A DNA stretch of 64,000 bases from Myxococcota bacterium (GCA_039030075.1 JBCCEW010000026.1:1-64000), one strand, 5' to 3'; positions 44,579 through 53,486 are shown, numbered from the stretch's first letter. A program made the numbers and translations. Notes: a model not told the origin generated them from the sequence alone.

Positions 44579-45301
44579 CTAGCGGCTGGCCGCGGCGCGC
44601 AGCTCCAGCGCCTGGGCCTCTTGGTGGCTCGGCAGGGACAGGTCCGGGGCCTCGCGCTCGAGGCGGTCGTAGAGCCCCAGCGCCTTCTCGGGCTCGCCGG
44701 CCTGGGCCCAGCTGCGGGCCGCGTCGGCCAGCGCCCAGTCGCGCAGCGGATAGTCGCCCACACCCGCCGCTTCCTCGTGGCGGGCCGCCGCCCCGGCCCA
44801 GTCGCCGCCCTCTTCCAGGCGCTGGGCCAGTCCCTGCAGGACCATCCCCCGCACCGGCCCGGTGGCGTCGGCCAGGGCGCTCTCGAGATGGGACTGCGCG
44901 GCCTCGCCCTCGGTGAGGCGCGCGCTCTCGATCGCCGCGAGCGTCCCGGAGACGGTGCCCGCGAAGTCCTGGGCGACGCTGCTGAAGCGCTCTTCGTACT
45001 CGGCCCGGATCTGGGCCGCGGCCTCGGGGTTGGCCAGCTCGGGGACCTCCAAGGAGCCCGGAGGCGCCCCCATCGCCGAGAGATAGTCCTCGCGGCCCTT
45101 GGCCAGCGCCGCGGAGGCCTCCTGCTCGCTCGATTCCTGGGCCGAGCCGACCCAGGCGCCGACGCCGGCCAGCAGCAGGAGCCCGCCCACGCCGGTCATG
45201 ACCAGCCAGAAGTTCTCTTGCAGCCAATCGCTGAGCTTGTCCGCCGCGCCCTCGATCTCCTCGAGCGTTTCGGCGGCGACGCCCTGCTCTTTGCGAGCCA
45301 T
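44579..45301 (-). CDS. YfgM-like single-pass TPR protein
   Basis: The 240-residue protein has a cytosolic N-terminus, one TM helix (about residues 33-53, LVMTGVGGLLLLAGVGAWVG) and a periplasmic helical repeat region (about 60-235) of TPR type, the plan of YfgM and TPR_21 proteins that bind SecYEG chaperones. It follows der by 62 bp, matching the yfgM/bamB/der neighbourhood of many Proteobacteria; bamB is absent here. Function in envelope protein biogenesis is inferred. Confidence 0.78.
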   Translation of the reverse strand: MARKEQGVAAETLEEIEGAADKLSDWLQENFWLVMTGVGGLLLLAGVGAWVGSAQESSEQEASAALAKGREDYLSAMGAPPGSLEVPELANPEAAAQIRAEYEERFSSVAQDFAGTVSGTLAAIESARLTEGEAAQSHLESALADATGPVRGMVLQGLAQRLEEGGDWAGAAARHEEAAGVGDYPLRDWALADAARSWAQAGEPEKALGLYDRLEREAPDLSLPSHQEAQALELRAAASR

Positions 45302-45363
45302 CGCTCCTCCCCGTCCCTGGCGGTTCCAGGGCCGCGGATTGTATCGCGCAGGGACGGCTTCGC

Positions 45364-46722
45364 TCAGCGACGGCGGGCTTTTTCGGAGCGGGCCCGGAGC
45401 CGGATCCGGATCGGCGTCCCGGCGAAGTCGAAGGCCTCGCGCAGCCGGTTCTCGAGGAATCGTCGGTACGAGGGCTGGACTGCCTCGGGCTCGGTGCAGA
45501 AGAGCGTGAAGGTCGGGGGTCGCACGGAGGTCTGGGTGGCGTAGAAGAACTTCAGGGGGCGTCGGCGGGTTCCGCGCTGGGCCATCGCGGGCTCATGACG
45601 GGCGACCGCTTGTTCGAGCCAGCGGTTCAGCTCCGCGGTGGGCACCCGGCGCTCGGCCGCGGCCCGGAGAGCCGCGAGCCGGGGAAAGAGCGCCATCACC
45701 CCCGAGCCGGTCTTCGCCGAAGCCGGCACCACCGGTGCGTCGGCCATGAAGCGCAGCCCGTGGGCGATGTCCTTGCGCACTTCCTCCTTGCGGTCGGCGT
45801 CGCGGATCTGGTCCCACTTGTTCGCCACGATCAACGTGGCGACTCCGCGATCGCGCGCGAGCCGCCCCACCTTCGCGTCCTGATCCGTCGGCCCCTCGGA
45901 GGCATCGACGAGCAAGAGGGCCACGTCGGCGCGCTCTAGCGCGCGAACGGTCATCAGTGCGCTGACCCGTTCCGCGGTTTCCGCCCGCCGTCCGGGCCGA
46001 CGCAGACCGGCCGTGTCGACGAGGGTGTAGACCTGTCCCTTGTGCTCGAAGCGAACGTCGATCGCGTCGCGGGTCGTGCCGGGGACGTCGGAAACCACGA
46101 CGCGTTCGTCACCGGCCAAGTGGTTGACCAGCGAGCTCTTCCCGACGTTCGGCCGACCGATCACCGCCACGCGCAGCGACGGCTCCTCTTCCGCGGGTGG
46201 CTCGGGTGCCTGAGGCAGCAGGGCGACGATCTCTTCGAGGGCATCCCAGGCGCCGCCGCCGTGTTCGGCCGAGACGCCGCGGGTCCGTTCAAAGCCGAGC
46301 CCGTGGAACTCGCCGACGCGATCGGCGTGGGCGGGGATGTCGACTTTGTTCACGACCAGACTGACGGGCTTCGCGGTGCGCCGCAGCATCCTCCCGAGAT
46401 CCTCGTCATCCGGGAGCACGCCGACCTGCGCATCGGCCACCCACAGGATGGCGTCGGCGTCCTCGATCGCGCTCTGAGCCTGGGCCTGCACCGCAGCCGG
46501 CAGTCCCGCCTCGGCCTCGGGGTCGAGGCCGGCGGTATCGACGAGCAGGATCGCGCGGTCCTCGACCAGGACCTCCTCGGCGATCCGATCCCGCGTGATC
46601 CCCGGGCGGTCCTCGACCAGCGCGCGCCGGCGTCCGGCGTAGCGATTGAAGAGGGTCGATTTTCCGACGTTGGGGCGCCCGACGATCGCGACGATCGGCA
46701 GCGCGGCGGGCGGCGGCGGCAT
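45364..46722 (-). CDS. der: Ribosome assembly GTPase Der
   Basis: A 452-residue double GTPase (EngA). The first G domain has GRPNVGKST, DTAGL and NKVD (residues about 16, 62, 125), the second GRPNVGKSSL, DVPGTTRD, DTAGL and NKWD (about 188 to 303), and the C-terminal KH-like domain starts near 360. It helps 50S subunit assembly. The ATG at 46722 sits at the head of an operon with the YfgM-like gene and perhaps galE. Confidence 0.98.
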   Translation of the reverse strand: MPPPPAALPIVAIVGRPNVGKSTLFNRYAGRRRALVEDRPGITRDRIAEEVLVEDRAILLVDTAGLDPEAEAGLPAAVQAQAQSAIEDADAILWVADAQVGVLPDDEDLGRMLRRTAKPVSLVVNKVDIPAHADRVGEFHGLGFERTRGVSAEHGGGAWDALEEIVALLPQAPEPPAEEEPSLRVAVIGRPNVGKSSLVNHLAGDERVVVSDVPGTTRDAIDVRFEHKGQVYTLVDTAGLRRPGRRAETAERVSALMTVRALERADVALLLVDASEGPTDQDAKVGRLARDRGVATLIVANKWDQIRDADRKEEVRKDIAHGLRFMADAPVVPASAKTGSGVMALFPRLAALRAAAERRVPTAELNRWLEQAVARHEPAMAQRGTRRRPLKFFYATQTSVRPPTFTLFCTEPEAVQPSYRRFLENRLREAFDFAGTPIRIRLRARSEKARRR

Positions 46723-46832
46723 GGAATCTCCGAAGGCGGCGGAGAGTACCGCGGTGGTCGCCGCGCGGCGGCTTGACAGGCGATCCGCCGGCCGGGAGGG
46801 TTCCCCCGTTCACTGGCGACGGGGGGCGACCG

Positions 46833-47336
46833 ATGCAGCGAACCATGGTCGCAGCTTCACAGCACCGAGGGGCGCGCGGTCGGAGCGTGCGGGCGTGTCT
46901 GGCCACCCTACTCCTATGCGTCGGAATCCCAGCAGTGGCTTGGGCTTCCCCGACAACCCTCCAGCGATCTCTCCAGAACGTGGTGCTCGCGCCGGTAGAT
47001 CTCGCACTGGCGCCAATCGTCGCGGCCGATTCGATTCAGCGCCATTGGACCGCCGGGGACGACCCGTGGGCGGTCCGCGTGGGCTTCCTGGTGCCGGGTC
47101 TCGCCTGGAACACGAGCCTCCAGGCGCTGGGCGCGGTGATCCGCGAAACCGCCGGCCTGCTCGAGTTCGCGCCCGGCCTGGGCCTCTTCTTCTTCGAGCG
47201 GGACCTGAACCCGCTCTTCGACCCGGCGGAGCGCGGGCACGCCCTCCTCGAAGTGGACACGCCGCGGGTGCCGCTGCGCGCGGGCGTCGACTACACCCGG
47301 CCCGAAGGGCCCGCCGACGCCTCGACCGGCGGCTGA
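46833..47336 (+). CDS. Secreted protein, possibly exosortase-associated TIGR04073-like
   Basis: The 167-residue protein has a basic start, a signal peptide (about residues 20-39, ending AVAWASP) and a mature domain with RSLQNVVLAPVDLALAPIVA, LVPGLAWNTSLQALGAVIR and LLEFAPGLGLFF. The rhythm of short amphipathic segments resembles TIGR04073, a small family that co-occurs with exosortase genes. This is a weak match by eye only. The ATG at 46833 is used because of the signal peptide. The 3' end overlaps the end of miaA by 46 bp on the opposite strand. Confidence 0.55.
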   Translation: MQRTMVAASQHRGARGRSVRACLATLLLCVGIPAVAWASPTTLQRSLQNVVLAPVDLALAPIVAADSIQRHWTAGDDPWAVRVGFLVPGLAWNTSLQALGAVIRETAGLLEFAPGLGLFFFERDLNPLFDPAERGHALLEVDTPRVPLRAGVDYTRPEGPADASTGG

Positions 47337-48283
47337 GCCTCGCCCTCGAAGAACGCGGCAACCCGAGCCGCGATCGCCTCGGGATCGCGCGGGTCCACCC
47401 AGACGACGTCCGGCACCTTGCGCAACCAGGTGAGCTGGCGTCGCGCGAAGTGGCGCGTGTCGCGCTGCAATGTGACGAGGGCGCTCGCGAGCGTGTCCTC
47501 ACCGCGGACCACCGGCCACACGTGTCGGTATCCAATGGCCTTCATCGATCGGAGCTCGGGGCCGTAACCCGCCTTCGCGAGGCCGCGGAGCTCCCGGAGC
47601 AACCCCTGTTCGATCATCGCTTCGCAGCGGCGGTCGATGCGCTCGTAGAGCGCTTCGCGTTCCCAATCGAGCGCCAGGTGCAGCGTGTCGTAGGGCGAGT
47701 CGTCGAAGCCGTGGTCACCGCGCACCTGGCTGGCGCCCCGCCCGGTCTCGGTCGCGATCTCCAGTGCCCGCACGACGCGTCGCGTGTCGTTGGGATGGAT
47801 GCGGGCGGCGGCATCCGGGTCCTGATCCGCGAGACGGCGGTGGAGCCGCCCGGGGTCGCCTGCGGCCGCAGCCTCGGCCGCTTCGGTCTCGAGCTGTTCG
47901 CGGAGCTCGGGTTCGGCCTCCACCCCATCGATCAACCCGTGCAGGACCGCACGGATGTAGAGGCCCGTGCCTCCCACCAGGAAGGGGCGATGCCCCCGCT
48001 CCTGGATGCCGGCGATCGCAGCCCGGGCCGCGCGCGCATAGCGCCCAGCGGAGAAGGTCTGGTCGGGGGCGACCACGTCGATCAGGTGGTGCGGGACCGC
48101 GGCACGCTCTTCGATCGTGGGCTTCGCGGTTCCGATGTCGAGCCCGCGATACACCTGCATCGAGTCCGCGTTGACGATCTCGCCGTCGAAGCGGTTCGCC
48201 AAGGCGATGGCCAGGGACGTCTTGCCGCTGGCGGTCGGTCCGGTCAGGACCACCACCGGATTTCGCGGGGGGCTCGCAGTCAC
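47291..48283 (-). CDS. miaA: tRNA dimethylallyltransferase
   Basis: MiaA adds a dimethylallyl group to A37 of tRNAs that read UNN codons. The 330-residue protein has the P-loop GPTASGKTSLA, DSMQVYRGLDIGTAKP, HHLIDVV, the GGTGLYIRA loop and the later LRSMKAIGYRH and TRHFARRQLTWLRK motifs. GTG at 48283 is the start; mutL ends 38 bp upstream, matching the common mutL-miaA order. Its 3' end overlaps a convergent small gene by 46 bp. Confidence 0.97.
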   Translation of the reverse strand: MTASPPRNPVVVLTGPTASGKTSLAIALANRFDGEIVNADSMQVYRGLDIGTAKPTIEERAAVPHHLIDVVAPDQTFSAGRYARAARAAIAGIQERGHRPFLVGGTGLYIRAVLHGLIDGVEAEPELREQLETEAAEAAAAGDPGRLHRRLADQDPDAAARIHPNDTRRVVRALEIATETGRGASQVRGDHGFDDSPYDTLHLALDWEREALYERIDRRCEAMIEQGLLRELRGLAKAGYGPELRSMKAIGYRHVWPVVRGEDTLASALVTLQRDTRHFARRQLTWLRKVPDVVWVDPRDPEAIAARVAAFFEGEAQPPVEASAGPSGRV

Positions 48284-48321
48284 GGCGGGAGCCTAGTCGA
48301 ACGCGGCGTCGGCGCCTGGAC

Positions 48322-50226
48322 CTAGCGCCTGCCGAAACGACGCTCGATCTCGGCCAGCGAGAACGGCACCACGACCGGGCGTCCATGCGGACAGGTCGGG
48401 GCCCAGGGGACCGCATCGAGGCCGTCGAGCAGCGCCTGCTGTTCGCGGGGGTCGAGGTGGTCGCCTTTGCGTCGTGCGGCGTGGCAGGCCAGCGTCGCGA
48501 AGACTCGGTCCGCCGCTTCCAGCACCCGAACGTCGGCGGCCTCTCCGGAGCGACCGCTCTCGCCTTCCAGCCATGCATCCGCCAGGCCGCGCAGCAGCTG
48601 GGCGGGATCGCGGTCGGCGAGCAGTGCCGGCACGCTGCGGATCGCCATGGTGTCTTCGCCGAAGGGCTCGAGCTCGAACCCGAGGCGCAGCGCGTCCTCC
48701 AGGGCTCCCGTCAGTACCGCCATCGCCTGCGGCTCGAGCTGGACGGCAAGCGGCGTGAGCAGCCCCTGACGCTCGACCCCGTGCTCGAGCCAGTGGGCGC
48801 GCAGCTGCTCGTAGAGGATCCGCTCGTGGGCCGCGTGCTGGTCCACGAGCAAGAGCTCTTCCTTGCCTTCGACGATCAGGTAGGTCGCCTGGGTCTGGCC
48901 CAGCAGCCGCAGATCCCCGAAGCGGACACGCGCCTCGGCCGCGGGGGCCGCGGGCTCGCCCGCGTCCCGGGCGAAGAGCCAATCCGTGGCGCCGCTCGCA
49001 GCCGCACCGGCGGTCGCGCTCGGAAACCCACCGGGGCGCTCTCCCGAGGCGGCAGGTGGCGGCCCTGCGCCCCCTGCCCACCTCGCCTCGGAGGGGTGGG
49101 TGGTCTGAGACGGCGTGCTCGACACCACAGCGGAGGCCCCGGGGTCGGCGGCGAGCCAGCGTCGCCCGGCGAAGCCATCCCGGACGGCCTGGCGGACCCA
49201 GCGGTGGGCCGAGCGGCCATCGGCGAAGCGCACCTCCCACTTCGCCGGGTGGACGTTGACGTCGACCGCCTCGGGCGGCAGCTCCAGGAACAGCACGGCG
49301 CTCGGGAAACGCCCGCGCGGGAGTGCATCGCGATAGCAGTCGACCAGGGCGTGCTGCAGCGTCCGGTCGCGGACGGGACGGCCGTTCACGAACCAATAGA
49401 CGCCGGAGAGGTTGCGGCGGTGGCGATCGGGGCGGGAGACCCAGCCGTGGACCCGAACCCGCCCTTCCTCGGAGGCTACGGGCACCAGCGCCTCGGCTTC
49501 GGCCTCGCCCAGCACCACGGCGAGGCGATCCAGCGGGTCGGAAACGGCGGGCCAGGACCAGGCCGGTCGGTCGTCGCGAATGACGTCGATGTGGACGCCG
49601 GGCAGCGCAAGCGCGGTGCGGGCGATCCAATCGGTCGCGTGCCCCCACTCGGTGTTCGCGGTCTTCAAGAACTTGCGCCGCGCGGGCACGTTCCAGAACA
49701 GCTCGGCCACCTCGACCCGCGTCCCGACCGGACCGCCGGCCTCTCGCGGCTCGCGTTCTCCACCGCCTTCGACGCGGATTTCCGTAGCGACCTCGTCACT
49801 CTGGCGACGAGTCTTCAGGCGAAACTTCGAGACCGAGGCGATCGCGGGCAGCGCTTCGCCGCGGAACCCGAAGCTCGCGATGCGTACCAGATCCTCGGCC
49901 GTGCGGAGCTTGCTGGTGGCGTGGCGCTCGAGCGCCAGGAGCGCGTCGTCCCGCGACATCCCGACGCCGTCATCGGTGACCGCGATGAAGGCACGGCCTC
50001 CGTCCCGCAGCTCGACTCGCAGCCGCTGGGCGCCCGCATCCAGCGCGTTCTCCAGCAGCTCCTTCACCACGGAGGCGGGCCGCTCGACGACCTCGCCGGC
50101 CGCGATCTGATCGATGAGTGCGCTCGGAAGACGCTGCACCGCCCTTGAAGCCGGTCGCTCGTGTGCCCCTGCGGGTTCCGTGGACCTGACTTCTCTTCGA
50201 TCGCGCGTCCGGCCCGCGTCGCTCAC
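48322..50226 (-). CDS. mutL: DNA mismatch repair protein MutL
   Basis: A 634-residue GHKL ATPase. The N-terminus has IDQIAAGEVVERPASVVKEL with the catalytic Glu, then DDGVGM, ATSKL, GFRGEAL and GPVGTRVEVAELFWNVPAR. A Pro/Ala linker (about 370-435) precedes the C-terminal dimerisation domain, which begins LLGQTQATYLIVEG and has the DQHAAHER block; CPHGRPVVV is at the end. The DQHAxxER and CPHGRP motifs occur in MutL proteins, and endonuclease activity of the C-terminal domain is not judged here. GTG at 50226 with GGGGGAGCG before it was chosen; a longer frame adds unlike residues. It shares its upstream region with the NtrC-like gene. Confidence 0.96.
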   Translation of the reverse strand: MSDAGRTRDRREVRSTEPAGAHERPASRAVQRLPSALIDQIAAGEVVERPASVVKELLENALDAGAQRLRVELRDGGRAFIAVTDDGVGMSRDDALLALERHATSKLRTAEDLVRIASFGFRGEALPAIASVSKFRLKTRRQSDEVATEIRVEGGGEREPREAGGPVGTRVEVAELFWNVPARRKFLKTANTEWGHATDWIARTALALPGVHIDVIRDDRPAWSWPAVSDPLDRLAVVLGEAEAEALVPVASEEGRVRVHGWVSRPDRHRRNLSGVYWFVNGRPVRDRTLQHALVDCYRDALPRGRFPSAVLFLELPPEAVDVNVHPAKWEVRFADGRSAHRWVRQAVRDGFAGRRWLAADPGASAVVSSTPSQTTHPSEARWAGGAGPPPAASGERPGGFPSATAGAAASGATDWLFARDAGEPAAPAAEARVRFGDLRLLGQTQATYLIVEGKEELLLVDQHAAHERILYEQLRAHWLEHGVERQGLLTPLAVQLEPQAMAVLTGALEDALRLGFELEPFGEDTMAIRSVPALLADRDPAQLLRGLADAWLEGESGRSGEAADVRVLEAADRVFATLACHAARRKGDHLDPREQQALLDGLDAVPWAPTCPHGRPVVVPFSLAEIERRFGRR

Positions 50227-50305
50227 CGCTCCCCCACAACCACCCGAGCGCCGCCGCGCCCGTACCACGTTGCAGACTATCGCGTCAATCCCCGGAATTG
50301 GCGAC

Positions 50306-50331
50306 GCGAAACGCTTCTTCTCGTGTTTCGC
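50306..50331. promoter_or_regulatory. Inverted repeat in the mutL/NtrC-like divergent region
   Basis: GCGAAAC (50306-50312) and GTTTCGC (50325-50331) form a perfect 7-bp inverted repeat with a 12-bp spacer. It lies about 90 bp before the NtrC-like gene and 80 bp before mutL, where an operator for either could sit; it could also be a small hairpin. Confidence 0.4.
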
Positions 50332-50353
50332 AGGGGTTTTGGGTGCAATTGGA

Positions 50354-50383
50354 TTGACAGAACACCCTGGTACTCCATAGCTT
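50354..50383 (+). promoter_or_regulatory. Candidate promoter of the NtrC-like gene
   Basis: A perfect TTGACA (50354-50359) is followed after 18 bp by TAGCTT (50378-50383), or after 16 bp by CATAGC. The start codon is 35 bp downstream, preceded by GGGGGAGATC. The -35 is strong and the -10 weak, which would fit an activator-dependent promoter. Confidence 0.42.
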
Positions 50384-50417
50384 TGCTGCCTGACCAGGGG
50401 CGGGGGAGATCATCACG

Positions 50418-51389
50418 ATGACGGAGACCGCAGGGCGACTCGACGCAGTGTCGCACGGCGCGGAGCGCGCCACCGGACGTCGACGCAGCGATCGCATCGT
50501 CGGCGCTTCGCGCGCCATCCAGGATGTCGTAGAGAAGGCGGTGGGCGCCGCCGCTTCCGAGCTGCCGGTGCACATCCACGGGCCCGAGGGGTCCGGCAAG
50601 GAACACACCGCGCGCGCCATCCACAGCTGGAGCACCCGTGCAGGGGGCCCGTTCGTGGTGGTGTCCTGTGTTGGCGTTGCCGAGGCGCTACTCGGACGCG
50701 AACTCTTCGGTTGCGCGGCCTCCACCTATCCGAACTTCCCCGAAGCTCACGACGGCGCGCTCCAGCGGGCCGCCGGGGGCACGGTGATGATCGACCACGC
50801 CGACGCCCTGCCCGGCAACCTGCTCCAGGCCTTCAGCAAGGGCCTCGAGGACGGCCGCTTCGAGCGCGAAGGCGACGGCACGCCGCTGGCGCTGCGGGCG
50901 CGCGTGATCCTGGTCTCGCGGGCTCCGCTCTCGCCCTCTCCCTTCCGCGATCTCGCGCACCACACCATCGAGATGCCGAGCCTGGAAGAACGCGGCGATG
51001 ACATCCTGCCGTTGGCTACCCACTTCCTGCGTCTGCACGCAGAGGACCTGAAGGTCCAGCCGGTCGGCTTCACCACCGAGGCACGCGCCGCCCTGACGGC
51101 GGAGCGCTGGACCGGAAACGTCCGCGAGCTCTCCGAGCGCATCGGCCAGGCCCTGCGGCTGGCGGGCAGCGGCGCGATCTCGGCCGAAGCCTTGATGCTC
51201 TCGGCCCAGGCCGAGGAAGTGCCGTCGTTCAAGGAAGCGAAGCGCGCGTTCGAACGCCGCTACGTCACGAGCCTGCTGCGACGTTGCGATGGCAACATCA
51301 GCCGCGCCGCGCGCCTGGCGAAGAAGGACCGCAAGGACTTCTACGACGTGATCCGGCGTACGGGTGTGAACCCGGCCGACTTCCGCTGA
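50418..51389 (+). CDS. NtrC-type AAA+/Fis protein without the sigma-54 GAFTGA loop
   Basis: The 323-residue protein begins near its AAA+ domain (about 28-240) and has no receiver or sensor domain. Walker A is HGPEGSGKEHTARAIH, Walker B GTVMIDHAD, and RWTGNVRELSERIG is the C-terminal AAA+ motif. At the place of the GAFTGA loop that contacts sigma-54 stands FGCAASTYPNFPEAHDGAL, so contact with sigma-54 is unlikely. A Fis-type helix-turn-helix ends the protein (about 275-320, NISRAARLAKKDRKDFYD). The ATG at 50418 has a good site upstream. The nitrilase-family gene starts 5 bp after the stop. It may act as a plain DNA-binding regulator. Confidence 0.88.
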   Translation: MTETAGRLDAVSHGAERATGRRRSDRIVGASRAIQDVVEKAVGAAASELPVHIHGPEGSGKEHTARAIHSWSTRAGGPFVVVSCVGVAEALLGRELFGCAASTYPNFPEAHDGALQRAAGGTVMIDHADALPGNLLQAFSKGLEDGRFEREGDGTPLALRARVILVSRAPLSPSPFRDLAHHTIEMPSLEERGDDILPLATHFLRLHAEDLKVQPVGFTTEARAALTAERWTGNVRELSERIGQALRLAGSGAISAEALMLSAQAEEVPSFKEAKRAFERRYVTSLLRRCDGNISRAARLAKKDRKDFYDVIRRTGVNPADFR

Positions 51390-51394
51390 GCCCG

Positions 51395-52207
51395 GTGGAC
51401 GACGCGCTCCGCGTCGCGGTCGTCCAGCTCACCTCGACGGACGTTCTCTCGGACAACCTCGCGGTTGCCGAAGGTCTCGTGAGAGAGGCCGCCGCGGCAG
51501 GTGCCCGCTTCATCGCGCTGCCCGAGATGTTCCCTTTCCTGCGCCGCGAAGGGCAGACGTTTCCGCACGCGCAGGACGTCGAGGGCGAGATCCTGGGACA
51601 CGTCCGCGACTGGGCGCGCTTCCACCAGGTGCGGATCGCCGCCGGGTCGATTGCCGAGGTCACGGACAGCGAACGCGTCTACAACACGAGCGTGTTGGTC
51701 GGCCCCGACGGCGCGACCGAGGCCGTCTACCGGAAGATCCACCTCTTCGACGTAGATCTGGGTGACGCGGGGGGCGGCACCTACCAGGAGTCGAAGAGCA
51801 TCGCGCCCGGCGACGAGGTGGTGGTGGCCGACACCGAGATCGGCGGAATCGGATTGTCGGTCTGCTACGACCTGCGCTTCCCCGAGCTCTACCGCACCCA
51901 GGCCGCGCGCGGCGCCCAGTGGCTCTTGGTGCCGAGTGCCTTCGCACCCGCGACGGGCCGCGACCACTGGGAGGTGCTGTTGCGGGCGCGGGCGATCGAG
52001 AACCAGGCCTTCGTCCTGGCCGCGGCCCAGTGCGGACAGCACAGCCCGGATCGCGCCAGCTACGGTCGCTCGCTGATCGTGGACCCCTGGGGAGTGATCT
52101 TGGCCCAGCTCGCCGACGCTCCGGGGATCGCCGTGGCGGACTGCTCCCGGGCCCACCTCGCGCGGGTGCGCCAGAAGCTGCCCGCCCTCGCCCACCGGCG
52201 CCTCTAG
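51395..52207 (+). CDS. Carbon-nitrogen hydrolase (Nit/omega-amidase type)
   Basis: A 270-residue nitrilase-superfamily enzyme with the Glu-Lys-Cys triad in ALPEMF, YRKIHLFDVD and SVCYDLRFPEL. These forms and the length match the Nit1/Nit2-like branch (deaminated glutathione amidase or omega-amidase). It would hydrolyse a small amide; the substrate is uncertain. GTG at 51395 is 5 bp after the NtrC-like stop, so the genes are probably co-transcribed, though no functional link is obvious. Confidence 0.93.
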   Translation: MDDALRVAVVQLTSTDVLSDNLAVAEGLVREAAAAGARFIALPEMFPFLRREGQTFPHAQDVEGEILGHVRDWARFHQVRIAAGSIAEVTDSERVYNTSVLVGPDGATEAVYRKIHLFDVDLGDAGGGTYQESKSIAPGDEVVVADTEIGGIGLSVCYDLRFPELYRTQAARGAQWLLVPSAFAPATGRDHWEVLLRARAIENQAFVLAAAQCGQHSPDRASYGRSLIVDPWGVILAQLADAPGIAVADCSRAHLARVRQKLPALAHRRL

Positions 52208-52301
52208 CCCCGCTCTGGATCCGCCTCATCTGCGCTCTGGGGCCTCAAGAGCGCCCCGGGGCGCGCCGAAACGGGAAGCGACCGCGGGTTTCGGGGGGGC
52301 A

Positions 52302-52598
52302 ATGGCGGCAAAGATCGTGATCAGCAACGGCGAATCGGCAGGACTCGAGTACGAGATCGTGGCCGAAGAGACCCTGATCGGCCGGAATCCGACCACCGAC
52401 GTGACGCTGCTCGACGAGAACATCTCGCGCGAGCACGCGTTGATCCTGTTCGACAGCGAATGCGACGCCTACGTCGTGGAAGACCTGCAGAGCACGAACG
52501 GCACGAAGGTCAACGGCAAGGGCATCCGCTCCCACGAGCTTGCGCCCGGTGACGAGATCCAGATCGGGCACACCAAGTTCTCGTTCCAGCGGGACTGA
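52302..52598 (+). CDS. Stand-alone FHA-domain protein
   Basis: A 98-residue protein that is all one FHA domain. LIGRNPTTDVTL (GR motif), ISREHALI (SxxH) and STNGTKVNG (NG) are the phosphothreonine-binding signature. Ser/Thr kinase partners are not in the window. The ATG at 52302 is 94 bp after the amidase stop. Free FHA modules of this size occur with many kinases and secretion systems in Myxococcota; here the partner is unknown. Confidence 0.92.
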   Translation: MAAKIVISNGESAGLEYEIVAEETLIGRNPTTDVTLLDENISREHALILFDSECDAYVVEDLQSTNGTKVNGKGIRSHELAPGDEIQIGHTKFSFQRD

Positions 52599-52723
52599 GG
52601 TCCGGCGCGAGCAGCCGCCGCGCAGGATCGAGCGCGCCTTCGCCTGCCATTTGGTGCCGGAGTGCGGTACTCCTCCAGCGCCGAGACGCGCGACCGCGTC
52701 GCTTTTGGAGGGGGAACCAGAGG

Positions 52724-53422
52724 ATGCGAACGAATCACCCGACCCGAGGCGCCCTGGCGCGCGTGGCCTGTCTCGCGCTCTTGGCGAGCTTCTCCGTCGC
52801 CTGCAGCACGACGCCGAAGCCGGCGCCGTCCCCGGGCGTGAATCTTCCCGACTACCGCGTCGGCGCGCCCGACGCCCTGGTGGTCAACATCCTCCCCGAC
52901 CCGATCATCACCGAGCAGCTGATCGTGCGGCCCGACGGCAAGATCACCGTGCAGCTCGTGGGTGACGTCGTCGCGAGCGGTCGCACCACCGAGCAGATCG
53001 CCGCCGACATCCAGCAGCGGATCTCGCGCTTCAAGCGCGGCGCGGTCGTCACCGTCGGGCTGGTCAACGCCCAGAGCTCCACCATCACGGTGCTCGGCGA
53101 AGTCGCAGGGCCGCGCACCTTCCCGATCGGCAAGCAGATGCGCGTGGCCGAGGCACTGGGCGCGGTCGGCGGTGTCACCCGCTTCGCGTCGGACGACGAC
53201 ATCTATGTGGTCCGCGACGGCAACCCGCCCCAGGTCTTCCGGATCGACATGCAGGCCATCCGCAAGGGCGACCTGAGCACGAACATCCAGGTCTACGGCG
53301 GCGACATCATCTACGCCGAGCCGACCGCGTGGGCGAAGGTGGGCTACGCCGTCCAGGCCTTGCTCTTCCCCTTCCAGCCGATCCTCAACATCGCGCGAAC
53401 CGTCGCTGGCGGAGCCTTCTAG
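52724..53422 (+). CDS. Wza-like polysaccharide export lipoprotein
   Basis: The 232-residue protein has a signal with lipobox SVAC (about residues 24-27), a Poly_export domain (YRVGAPDALVVNILP, then IVRPDGKITVQLVGDVVASG) and a SLBB-type second domain (STITVLGEVAGPRTFPIG, MRVAEALGAVGG, VYGGDIIYAEP). The C-terminal region is an amphipathic hydrophobic helix, as in the outer-membrane barrel of Wza. It exports capsule or exopolysaccharide across the outer membrane. No kinase/Wzc partner follows; the polysaccharide genes 9-19 kb away probably use it. Confidence 0.94.
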   Translation: MRTNHPTRGALARVACLALLASFSVACSTTPKPAPSPGVNLPDYRVGAPDALVVNILPDPIITEQLIVRPDGKITVQLVGDVVASGRTTEQIAADIQQRISRFKRGAVVTVGLVNAQSSTITVLGEVAGPRTFPIGKQMRVAEALGAVGGVTRFASDDDIYVVRDGNPPQVFRIDMQAIRKGDLSTNIQVYGGDIIYAEPTAWAKVGYAVQALLFPFQPILNIARTVAGGAF

Positions 53423-53486
53423 CAACGCTTTCGGGGATCCCCCCGACAGGCCTGCCAGCGCGAGGCATTTGGATGCAGCAACGCGC

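Noticed and set aside
50366-50387. Sigma-54 promoter before the NtrC-like gene
   Set aside because: GG and GC spacing is 16 bp rather than the required 12; a sigma-70-type TTGACA fits better.
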